Positions 1 to 5,801 of a stretch of 24,520 nt of DNA are shown here, in pieces. Source of the stretch: VFZN01 sp050249615. Its GTDB lineage: Bacteria > Acidobacteriota > Vicinamibacteria > Vicinamibacterales > UBA2999. The DNA lies in the NCBI GenBank assembly GCA_050249615.1, contig JBFWQE010000077.1, positions 1 to 24,520 on the forward strand. Direction: 5' to 3'. Made by a program: the position numbers and the translations under genes. The first letter of the stretch is position 1. Each line of letters opens with the position of its first letter. The notes below the pieces were generated by a model. That model ran no database searches, was not told the DNA's origin, and saw only the letters and a list, made by a program, of their open reading frames with translations.

Positions 1-163
1 CAGGCGTCCCCACCAGCCGGCCCTTGAAGCCGTCGCCCGCCAGGAAGAACAGGTCGGCCCGAAGGTCCGCCACGCGGATGGAATCGTTGAAGGGCGCCGT
101 GCCCTGGGCGGACGGCAGCGCTCCGAAGGAGACCAGGAGGACAAGGGCCAGTCGTGCGCGCAT
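1..163 (-). CDS. M28-family peptidase, N-terminal fragment
   Basis: Only the first 54 codons are in the window; the gene continues off the left edge. The product starts MRARLALVLLVSFGALPSAQ, a Sec-type signal peptide, followed by LRADLFFLAGDGFKGRLVGT. That pattern (L-x-x-D-L-x-F-L-A-x-D-x-x-x-G-R-x-x-G-T) is the usual N-terminal lead-in of exported bacterial M28 zinc aminopeptidases; the zinc ligands lie outside the window, so catalysis cannot be checked. The ATG at 163 is preferred over an in-frame ATG at 175 because TATGGT lies seven bases upstream of 163, giving a leaderless start, and neither ATG has a convincing Shine-Dalgarno sequence. It diverges from the adenosylhomocysteinase gene. 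Confidence 0.65.
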   Translation of the reverse strand, partial: MRARLALVLLVSFGALPSAQGTAPFNDSIRVADLRADLFFLAGDGFKGRLVGTP

Positions 164-170
164 GGCCACA

Positions 171-176
171 ACCATA
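171..176 (-). promoter_or_regulatory. -10 element, leaderless promoter of the M28 peptidase gene
   Basis: On the minus strand TATGGT is followed by seven bases and then the ATG at 163. This spacing would put the transcription start at or next to the A of the start codon. There is no recognisable -35 box and no Shine-Dalgarno sequence. Prediction from pattern only. Confidence 0.45.
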
Positions 177-178
177 CC

Positions 179-246
179 GCACCTGATCGCACCTGCCCGC
201 ACCTGATCGCACCTGCCCGCACCCGTCCGCACCCGCCGCACCCGAC
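179..246. repeat. Seven 9-10-bp tandem repeats between divergent promoters
   Basis: Units are GCACCTGATC, GCACCTGCCC, GCACCTGATC, GCACCTGCCC, GCACCCGTCC, GCACCCGCC and GCACCCGAC; GCACCYG is constant. The array fills exactly the space between the two outward-facing -10 hexamers at 171-176 and 248-253. The period is close to one helical turn, so a phased operator is possible; replication slippage is the plain alternative. Confidence 0.8.
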
Positions 247-247
247 G

Positions 248-253
248 TACACT
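248..253 (+). promoter_or_regulatory. -10 element, leaderless promoter of the adenosylhomocysteinase gene
   Basis: TACACT, then six bases (TCCCCC), then the ATG at 260. The spacing predicts transcription starting at the start codon. There is no purine-rich ribosome binding site upstream of 260, and no room for a riboswitch. Confidence 0.5.
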
Positions 254-259
254 TCCCCC

Positions 260-1477
260 ATGGACCCCTACGAGCTCGGCGAGAAACGCGTGGACTGGGC
301 CTTCGCCCACATGCCGGTGCTTCAGCGCATCCGTGCCGGCTACGAGCGCGACCAGCCCTTCAGGGGCCTCACCGTCGCCATCTGCCTCCACCTCGAACCG
401 AAGACGGCGAACCTGGGCCTCACCATCAGGGCTGGCGGCGCGAAGGTGGTGATGTGCCCCAGCAACCCGCTGTCCACGCAGGACTCCACGGTGACCTACC
501 TGCAGCGATACGTGACCTGTTTCGGCGCGCGGGGTGAGAGGCCGGAGGAGTATCACCGCCACTTCCACGAGACGCTCGATCACACACCCGATCTGATCAT
601 CGACGATGGGGCGCAGCTGCTGTCCACGCTGCACAAGGAGCGGCGCGAGCTGCTGGGGAAGGTGATCGGCCTGTCGGAAGAGACCACGGGCGGCGTGAGC
701 ATCATCCGGGCCATCGAGCGTAAGGAGGGCCTGCACTTTCCCTGTGTCGGCGTGAACACCGCCCTCATGAAGCACCTGTTCGACAACCGCTACGGCACCG
801 GCCAGAGCACCGTCGAGGGGCTGCTGGCCGCCACGAACCTCACCGTGTGCGGCAAGGTGGTCACGGTGGCGGGCTACGGCTGGGTGGGCAAGGGTGTCGC
901 GCTGCGCATGCGCGGCCTGGGCGCGGACGTCATCGTCACCGAAGTAGACGCGACCAAGGCACTCGACGCGCGGATGGAAGGGTTTCGGGTGATGCGGATG
1001 ATCGATGCCGCGGCCGAGTCCGACTTCATCATCACCACCACCGGCGGCCTGCACGTCGTGGACGAGCCGCACTTCGCGGTGATGAAGGACCAGTGCATCC
1101 TCTCGAACGTGGGCCACTTCAACCGTGAGATCAACATCCCGGCCCTGCGTGCGGCCGCGAAGACCGTGCGCGTGGTGCGGCCGGACGTCGAAGAGATGGC
1201 CTTCGCTGACGGACGGCGGGTCTACCTGCTGGCCAACGGCGAGCTGGTGAACATCGCCGTCGGCCAGGGACACCCCGCGGAGATCATGGACATGACCTTC
1301 GCGCTGCAGGCCCTGGCGCCGAAGTACCTCCTCGACAACCGCGGCACGCTCGAGCCCCGCTTCTACAAGGTGCCCGAGGCGCTGGACGAGCACGTGGCGC
1401 GGATGAAACTCGACACGCTCGGCATCAGGATCGACGAACGCACCGAGGAACAGAGACTGTACGACGACTACTTTTAG
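260..1477 (+). CDS. ahcY: Adenosylhomocysteinase, archaeal/Thermotoga-type
   Basis: A 405-residue cytoplasmic NAD-dependent hydrolase of S-adenosylhomocysteine (or S-inosylhomocysteine) in the methyl cycle. Visible motifs: SNPLSTQD (68-75); D115-D116; SEETT around E140; the lysine/aspartate pair K171 and D175 with N176 in KHLFDNRYGTGQST; the NAD-binding loop GYGWVGKG near 205-212; NVGHFN with H286. It has the short form: the KPDHYRY tail of the eukaryotic and most bacterial enzymes, which reaches into the neighbouring subunit's NAD site, is missing, and the protein ends TEEQRLYDDYF. The substrate loop reads CLHLEPKTA instead of CLHMTVETA, and DDGGD reads DDGAQ, as in the thermophile/archaeal branch, so inosyl-homocysteine specificity is possible. 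The stop codon runs straight into a G-rich repeat. Confidence 0.93.
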   Translation: MDPYELGEKRVDWAFAHMPVLQRIRAGYERDQPFRGLTVAICLHLEPKTANLGLTIRAGGAKVVMCPSNPLSTQDSTVTYLQRYVTCFGARGERPEEYHRHFHETLDHTPDLIIDDGAQLLSTLHKERRELLGKVIGLSEETTGGVSIIRAIERKEGLHFPCVGVNTALMKHLFDNRYGTGQSTVEGLLAATNLTVCGKVVTVAGYGWVGKGVALRMRGLGADVIVTEVDATKALDARMEGFRVMRMIDAAAESDFIITTTGGLHVVDEPHFAVMKDQCILSNVGHFNREINIPALRAAAKTVRVVRPDVEEMAFADGRRVYLLANGELVNIAVGQGHPAEIMDMTFALQALAPKYLLDNRGTLEPRFYKVPEALDEHVARMKLDTLGIRIDERTEEQRLYDDYF

Positions 1478-1658
1478 GGTTCTCGGGTTCTCGGGTTCTC
1501 AGGTTCGCGGGTTCGGGTTCGCAGGTTCGCAGGTTCGCAGGTTCGCGGGTTCGGGTTCGCGGGTTCGCGGGTTCTCAGGTTCTGACCACCCCGCGCGAAC
1601 CCGAGGCCGAACCCGGGAACCGAACCCGAGAACCTGAGAACCCGAGAACCCGAGAACC
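1477..1658. repeat. G-rich octamer array forming a long inverted repeat
   Basis: The plus strand carries GGGTTCTC x3 and then variants such as AGGTTCGC and GGGTTCGC up to about 1582. From about 1597 to 1658 the complementary form (GAGAACCC units) appears. Bases 1478-1516 and 1620-1658 are nearly perfect reverse complements (about 38 bp, roughly one mismatch) around a loop of about 100 bases. It lies between convergent genes, so it could be a bidirectional transcript end, though it has no T-tract. Confidence 0.85.
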
Positions 1659-1671
1659 TTCTGTCCGCCCA

Positions 1672-2151
1672 TCACCGATCCGGCACGAGCTGCCCGCGGA
1701 TCTCGCCGCCTCCGTTCGTCGTGCTGTGGATGTTGACGTAGATCTGTCCCCCCACCAGCGCCTGGATGAAGTCGTCCCAGGTGTGGATGCCCTGATCCGG
1801 TCGGGCGCGCAGCGACGCTGCCTCGGCCTCGCCCCTCAACGTGAAGTCGTCCGTGACGCGCGGCGGCGCCAGGTCCACGACGATGGGGCCCGCGAGGCCC
1901 GACCCGCCCACGTGGAAGTGCCCGGCCGTGGTGAGCGTGGGCATGTTGAAGACGTGAATCTCGTAGGTCACCGTCCGCCGACCCAGGTTGACGAAGACCT
2001 CGGCCGTGCCGGCGCCGCCGGTCAGGACGGCGGGGGTCTCGCTGGCGCCGGACAGGATGGCGGTGAGCCGGACAGTTTGCGCGTGGGCCTCCGCGGTCGC
2101 GCCGGCCAGCAGGGCGAGCGCGGCCACGAGGCTCAGGATCGGTCGTCGCAT
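1672..2151 (-). CDS. Exported CHRD-domain protein
   Basis: A 159-residue protein with a Sec signal peptide (MRRPILSLVAALALLAGATAEAHAQ) followed by one CHRD domain. Diagnostic stretches are LSGASETPAV near 33-42, TVTYEIHVFNM, AGHFHVGGSGLAGPIVVDL, and the C-terminal YVNIHSTTNGGGEIRGQL. CHRD domains were named from the BMP antagonist chordin and are common in secreted bacterial proteins, but no biochemical role is established, so none is assigned. The ATG at 2151 has a clear GGAGGAGG ribosome binding site seven bases upstream. It lies downstream of the cytochrome c gene on the same strand, but the 168-bp gap (2152-2319), where I find no other gene, argues for a separate transcript. Confidence 0.85.
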   Translation of the reverse strand: MRRPILSLVAALALLAGATAEAHAQTVRLTAILSGASETPAVLTGGAGTAEVFVNLGRRTVTYEIHVFNMPTLTTAGHFHVGGSGLAGPIVVDLAPPRVTDDFTLRGEAEAASLRARPDQGIHTWDDFIQALVGGQIYVNIHSTTNGGGEIRGQLVPDR

Positions 2152-2319
2152 GGGCAGCCTCCTCCGCCCACGCGCGTCGCACGATTCGCGCCATCGGTAT
2201 CCGCGTGGCTTCGGCGCGGATTCCGGCAGCGCGGCGGCCCGGGTCTTACGCGCGGCGAAACCGGTTACGCGGGAAGTAAGTCCGTCGCACGACCGCCGGT
2301 GGTGATCAGCTCGTCCGCG

Positions 2320-2706
2320 TCATCCCTTCGGCCTGCGCAACTGCTCGAGGAGCGGGATGTCCGTCGCCGGCTTCGCGGGCGCTCGTGCCCTGAGATACGC
2401 GTAGATGTCCTTCAGGACCGCGTCGGAGACGGACGCCTCCGAGTACGCCGACATTCGCGCCGCGGGCTTGCGAACGTAGGCGATGAAGCTGTCCAGGCCG
2501 CGCGGAACGAGCGCGATGCGGGGGCCCACGGTCGCCAGGCCGCCCTGCCCCTCGGTGCCGTGGCACCAGGCGCACTTGTAGGTGACGAAGGCCTCCCGCC
2601 CCCTCGCCGTGTCGCCGGCGGGCAGCGCTTCAGGTGCCGCCGCCTGCGCGTCAAGCGCCACAGCCGCGGCCAGTAACGCCGCAATCGTCCCCAGGCCAGT
2701 CTTCAC
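2320..2706 (-). CDS. Small periplasmic cytochrome c
   Basis: A 128-residue class I c-type cytochrome, a periplasmic electron carrier. It has a signal peptide (VKTGLGTIAALLAAAVALDA), one heme-binding CAWCH (C45, C48, H49) and a likely axial Met85 in ARMSAYS, close to the usual MPxY context. The GTG start at 2706 is chosen because GGGGGAGGA lies five bases upstream and the signal peptide begins right there; an open frame continues upstream but translates the G-rich spacer. It is the third gene after the VOC and ThDP genes, 74 bp behind the ThDP stop, and so may accept electrons from that exported enzyme (inference). Its function as a cytochrome is clear; its partner is not. Confidence 0.88.
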   Translation of the reverse strand: MKTGLGTIAALLAAAVALDAQAAAPEALPAGDTARGREAFVTYKCAWCHGTEGQGGLATVGPRIALVPRGLDSFIAYVRKPAARMSAYSEASVSDAVLKDIYAYLRARAPAKPATDIPLLEQLRRPKG

Positions 2707-2732
2707 CTCGTCCTCCCCCTCGAGCGCCGGCG

Positions 2733-2767
2733 CCTGATCCCTGATCCCTGATCCCTGCTCCTGCTCC
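2733..2767 (-). repeat. Sense-strand GGGATCA heptamer array
   Basis: Read on the minus (coding) strand, two GGAGCA units are followed by GGGATCA x3, between the ThDP stop and the cytochrome c ribosome binding site. The 7-base period and leading GGG match the other intergenic arrays in the window, though the spacer bases differ. Confidence 0.75.
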
Positions 2768-2780
2768 CCGGCCTGCCCCC

Positions 2781-4715
2781 TCACCGCCCCTGCGTCACCA
2801 CGTCGACCAGCGCCGGCTCACCACGCTTCACGACGTCGATGGCGCGCTTCAGTGCCGGACCGAGGTCGTTCGGGTTCTCGACGGGCCCGATTCCGTGCAC
2901 GCCATAGGCCTTCGCAAGCGAGGCGTAGTCGATGTTCGGATCGGTCAGGTCGTTTCCGATGCCCGCTCGCGTGACGTCGCGTTTCACCTTCGCCGCCACA
3001 TCGGTGATGTACATCCGTTCCTGGTGATAGGCGCGGTTGTTGTGCATCACCGTGAGCAGCGGGATGCGATGGTGGGCCGCCGTCCACAGCACCGCGGGAG
3101 CGTAGTTCAGGTCGCCGTCACACTGCACGTTGACGCTCAGCCGGCCGTGCGCGCGGTTGGCAAGAGCGGCGCCCACCGCTGCCCCGATTCCGTAGCCGAT
3201 GCCGTACGCGCCCGACCAGCCGATGAACTGGTGGTGCTTCGTGAAATCCCACATCCGGTGCGGCCAGTTGTTGATGAACGAGACGTCCGAAACGAGCGAC
3301 CAGTCTTCGTCCTTGATCTGGTTCCAGATCTCCGCGGAGAGGCGGGCCGTCGAGATCGGGCTCGCGTCCCAGCCCCAGGCCGCCTGCTCGAGCCCCTGCT
3401 CCCAGGCCTGGCGCGTGGCCTCGGCCGTCTTCGCCCCGCGCTGCTCGATGGCCCGCTTCCGTTCTGGCGTGATGAGGCGGCGGCACGCCTCGACGAGCGC
3501 GGGCAGCGTGGCCTCCGTATCAGCCGCGATGGCCAGGTCCGCCTCGACATAGCGTCCGAAGTCCTGGTAGTTGCTCTTCGTGATGAGCTCAGACGCGTTG
3601 ATCGTGGCGATCTTCGCGCCTGGTGAGACCAGCGGCCGCGCGTTCATGCCGAGCCGGTTCACCGGCGTGATCGCGTTCAGGTTCAGGTGGAATTCCGGGT
3701 GTTCCAGGCCCAGGATCAGGTCGCACCCCGCGACCGAGGCGCCGGCAGCGAGCTTCAGCGGGTGCCGGTTCGGGAAGTTCATGCGCATCGGGAAGCGCAT
3801 GTCCTGCACCGGCGCCTGGAGCAGTTCGGCCAGTTCCACGAGCCGCGCCAGGCCCTCGGGCGTGCGCGCCGGCCTGCCGGTGATGATCCGCGGGTTCTCC
3901 GCGGCGACGAGCATCCGCGCCAGCTCGGCGATCGCGCCCTCGTCTGCCGCCGGTGGCGTGCTCCTCGCCAGCCTGGGGATGCGGAGTCGCCCCTCGTCCG
4001 CTTCGGGAATGGGTTCCTCCTGCATGACGGCATCGACGGTGAGCACCACCGGGCCGTACGGGGGCGTGGTCGCGATCTTGTAGGCACGCATCGCCGATTC
4101 GGCAAAGTGCGGGAGCGACACAGGCGTGTCGTCCCACTTGATGTAGTCGCGGGCCATGGCCGCCGCGTCCTGCACGGCATGCGCCCATTCCACGTCGCCG
4201 CGGCGCCACGTGGCGTCGAGGATGTTGCCGAGGATGATGCAGACCGGCACACGGTCGGCGAAGGCGTTGTAGACCGCCATCGACGCGTGCTGCAGGCCCA
4301 CGGTCCCGTGGGCCATCACCAGCATCGGCTTGCCGGCGATCTTGGCGTAGCCGTGAGCCATCGACACCGACGACTCCTCGTGGCAACACGTCAGCAGCTC
4401 GGGCTTCCGGTTGCCGCCGTAATTGACAAGCGACTCGTGCAGGCCGCGGAAGGTGGAGCCGGGGTTGGCGGCCACGTACTCGAAGTCGAGGGCCTTCAGC
4501 ACGTCGACCATGAAGTCCGCGCCAGGCCGGTCGGTGTGGAACGCATCAGGCCGCGTCGGGTCCGGAGTCACACTCGACGCTGAGGGCGCCTGAGCCGCGG
4601 CCGCGACGGGAGGCGAGGCGCCGGACACGACTGGGGAAGTCACCAGCCCTGCCGCTCCCACCGCTGCGCCTTTCAGGAACCGCCTTCGACCGACATGCTG
4701 GTCTTCGATGGCCAT
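2781..4715 (-). CDS. Tat-exported ThDP-dependent enzyme, acetolactate synthase-like
   Basis: A 644-residue protein with the three-domain ThDP fold of acetolactate synthase, benzoylformate decarboxylase and pyruvate oxidase. N-terminal Pyr domain about 65-230, with the activating glutamate E113 in CHEESSVSMAHGYAK; central domain about 255-410; C-terminal PP domain about 455-644, with the Mg-diphosphate motif DGDLNY (D533) ending in VMHNN (N560). The usual GDG is CDG here. Unusually for this family it begins with a twin-arginine signal (GRRRFLKGAAVGAAGLVTSP), predicting a folded, cofactor-loaded periplasmic enzyme; the substrate is unknown. The ATG at 4715 is preferred over a GTG at 4721 because GAGG lies five bases before it. 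It sits between a VOC gene and a cytochrome c gene. The 127 bases at its 5' end recur beyond the N gap. Confidence 0.88.
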   Translation of the reverse strand: MAIEDQHVGRRRFLKGAAVGAAGLVTSPVVSGASPPVAAAAQAPSASSVTPDPTRPDAFHTDRPGADFMVDVLKALDFEYVAANPGSTFRGLHESLVNYGGNRKPELLTCCHEESSVSMAHGYAKIAGKPMLVMAHGTVGLQHASMAVYNAFADRVPVCIILGNILDATWRRGDVEWAHAVQDAAAMARDYIKWDDTPVSLPHFAESAMRAYKIATTPPYGPVVLTVDAVMQEEPIPEADEGRLRIPRLARSTPPAADEGAIAELARMLVAAENPRIITGRPARTPEGLARLVELAELLQAPVQDMRFPMRMNFPNRHPLKLAAGASVAGCDLILGLEHPEFHLNLNAITPVNRLGMNARPLVSPGAKIATINASELITKSNYQDFGRYVEADLAIAADTEATLPALVEACRRLITPERKRAIEQRGAKTAEATRQAWEQGLEQAAWGWDASPISTARLSAEIWNQIKDEDWSLVSDVSFINNWPHRMWDFTKHHQFIGWSGAYGIGYGIGAAVGAALANRAHGRLSVNVQCDGDLNYAPAVLWTAAHHRIPLLTVMHNNRAYHQERMYITDVAAKVKRDVTRAGIGNDLTDPNIDYASLAKAYGVHGIGPVENPNDLGPALKRAIDVVKRGEPALVDVVTQGR

Positions 4716-4746
4716 GACCACCTCACTCCGACTCCCGACTCCCGAC
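4620..4746. repeat. First copy of a 127-bp duplicated contig end
   Basis: Identical base for base to 4847-4973 and directly abutting the run of Ns. It covers the first 32 codons of the ThDP gene, its ribosome binding site and two GGGAGTC units. An exact 127-bp overlap equals a common maximum k-mer length in short-read assembly, so this looks like one locus written twice by a scaffolder. Confidence 0.95.
4726..4746 (-). repeat. Sense-strand GGGAGTC units before the ThDP gene
   Basis: On the minus strand GTC, GGGAGTC x2 and GGAG run straight into the ribosome binding site of the ThDP gene. The same heptamer recurs at 12406-12426 and 13777-13804. The array is present again at 4953-4973 as part of the duplicated contig end. 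Confidence 0.75.
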
Positions 4747-4846
4747 NNNNNNNNNNNNNNNNNNNNNNNNNNNNNNNNNNNNNNNNNNNNNNNNNNNNNN
4801 NNNNNNNNNNNNNNNNNNNNNNNNNNNNNNNNNNNNNNNNNNNNNN
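4747..4846. other. Assembly gap, 100 N
   Basis: Exactly 100 undetermined bases, the conventional scaffold gap filler. Because both sides carry the same 127 bp, the true distance is probably negative: removing 227 bp would leave the VOC stop 47 bp upstream of the ThDP start. No gene need be hidden here. Confidence 0.97.
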
Positions 4847-4973
4847 GCCGGACACGACTGGGGAAGTCACCAGCCCTGCCGCTCCCACCGCTGCGCCTTT
4901 CAGGAACCGCCTTCGACCGACATGCTGGTCTTCGATGGCCATGACCACCTCACTCCGACTCCCGACTCCCGAC
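4847..4973. repeat. Second copy of the 127-bp duplicated contig end
   Basis: It repeats 4620-4746 exactly. It contains an apparent second ThDP start (ATG at 4942, 32 codons open into the Ns), which should not be annotated as a separate or broken gene. Confidence 0.95.
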
Positions 4974-4989
4974 GAAGTCTGACCCCTCT

Positions 4990-5559
4990 CTACTTCGTCT
5001 GGTTGCTGATCTGCAGGTCCCAGCCGTCCGGATCCAGCACGTGCCAGCTCTTGAAGTCGGAGCCCTGCATGTCGGGCCGCGGCTTCAGGCCCCGCCTCTC
5101 GAGCTCGGCCTTGACGCCATCGGTGTCCCACGGCTCGATGCCCCATGAGATGTGGTTGATGACGCCGGTAACCGGCGGGCGGTCGCCCTGTGCCGCCGCC
5201 GCGGGGGCGGGCCGCACCGCAGCGTCGGCGGGGGCGGGACGCGCGTTTCGGATGATGATCTCGCCCACGTTGCCGATCCTGAGCGTGGCCTGGTTCGTGC
5301 CGTTGTCGTTCACCACCTCCCAGCCCATCAGGCTCGAGTAGAACGCGGCGCTCCGCTTGTAGTCGGAAACAGCGTAGGAGATGTGATCCAGGTGCACGGT
5401 CTTCCACGCAGCCTTCGCCGCCGGCGCCTGCGCGGCATCGGCGACTCCAGCAGCCGCGGGACCGGCCATCGCCACCATCGCCAGGCTCCGGATCAGCTGG
5501 CGGCGGTCCATCTTCCCGTCCTCGAAGTCCTCGAGCAGCGACGCAATCATGCCTTCCAT
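4990..5559 (-). CDS. Exported VOC-fold (glyoxalase/dioxygenase-like) protein
   Basis: A 189-residue protein with one vicinal-oxygen-chelate domain, about 55-187. Pattern: HLDHISYAVSDYKRSAAFY at the start of the first half (metal-ligand candidate H59), IIIR with E100 near the end of the first half, NHISWGI (H136) at the start of the second, and DPDGWDLQIS at the end. The usual final carboxylate ligand (DPDGxxxE) is Gln183, which can still bind metal in some glyoxalases. A Tat-like signal (MDRRQLIRSLAMVAMAGPAA) begins at residue 17, after a short acidic leader, so a start at that Met is possible; the ATG at 5559 has AAGGA seven bases upstream and is preferred. It is the first gene of the VOC-ThDP-cytochrome c run. 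Substrate unknown. Confidence 0.83.
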   Translation of the reverse strand: MEGMIASLLEDFEDGKMDRRQLIRSLAMVAMAGPAAAGVADAAQAPAAKAAWKTVHLDHISYAVSDYKRSAAFYSSLMGWEVVNDNGTNQATLRIGNVGEIIIRNARPAPADAAVRPAPAAAAQGDRPPVTGVINHISWGIEPWDTDGVKAELERRGLKPRPDMQGSDFKSWHVLDPDGWDLQISNQTK

Positions 5560-5589
5560 GGGTGTGTCCTTTCGGGGGTGCGTGCGCGG

Positions 5590-5595
5590 AGTCTA
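5590..5595 (-). promoter_or_regulatory. Candidate -10 of the VOC-ThDP-cytochrome c run
   Basis: The minus strand reads TATAGACT, containing TATAGA and TAGACT, about 30 bases before the VOC start. The intervening leader carries the AAGGA site. No clear -35 box. Confidence 0.35.
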
Positions 5596-5604
5596 TATCG
5601 GGAT

Positions 5605-5662
5605 GGGGTGCAGGGGTGCAGGGGTGCCGGGTGCCGGGTGCCGGGGGGGCAAGGGTGCAGGA
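5605..5662 (+). repeat. GGGGTGCA / GGGTGCC tandem array
   Basis: GGGGTGCA x2, GGGGTGCC, GGGTGCC x2, then a run of seven Gs and GGGTGCAGG. It lies in the 242-bp space between the divergent VOC and arginase-fold genes, with G runs on the plus strand. Four or more GGG tracts separated by four or five bases give G-quadruplex potential. Confidence 0.8.
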
Positions 5663-5689
5663 GTTCCGCGGCAGACGATAATGCGGCAC

Positions 5690-5785
5690 ATGCGAAGCAC
5701 CCCGATTCCGGCGGTGTGCGCGCTCTCGGTCGTGGCGGTTCTCGCGCGGCCGGCGCCTCGAGCCGGCCGACGCGAGACCCTATAA
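5690..5785 (+). CDS. Possible 31-residue leaderless mini-ORF
   Basis: ATG to TAA encoding MRSTPIPAVCALSVVAVLAR and eleven more residues; the first half resembles a signal peptide. GATAAT lies seven bases before the ATG, the same spacing as the leaderless genes, and its TAA stop lies inside the TATAAT of the next gene. It could be a leader peptide, a relic of an exported protein, or chance in GC-rich DNA. No homology is recognised. The rest of the 5560-5801 gap holds only the repeat array and promoter motifs. Confidence 0.2.
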   Translation: MRSTPIPAVCALSVVAVLARPAPRAGRRETL

Positions 5786-5786
5786 T
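5781..5786 (+). promoter_or_regulatory. Consensus -10 TATAAT of the arginase-fold gene
   Basis: A perfect TATAAT with 15 bases to the ATG at 5802. Transcription would start near 5793, leaving about nine leader bases that carry GAGG at their very 5' end. The -35 position shows no TTGACA-like sequence. Confidence 0.55.
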
Positions 5787-5801
5787 CGCCGCGAGGTGAC
5801 C

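Noticed and set aside
179..259. SAH or SAM riboswitch before the adenosylhomocysteinase gene
   Set aside because: The upstream DNA is a simple 10-bp repeat with no riboswitch-like stems, and the predicted transcript has no leader.
4715..4942. ThDP gene seen as duplicated or interrupted by the gap
   Set aside because: The second start only repeats the 127 bp next to the Ns; the complete gene is intact from 4715 to 2781.
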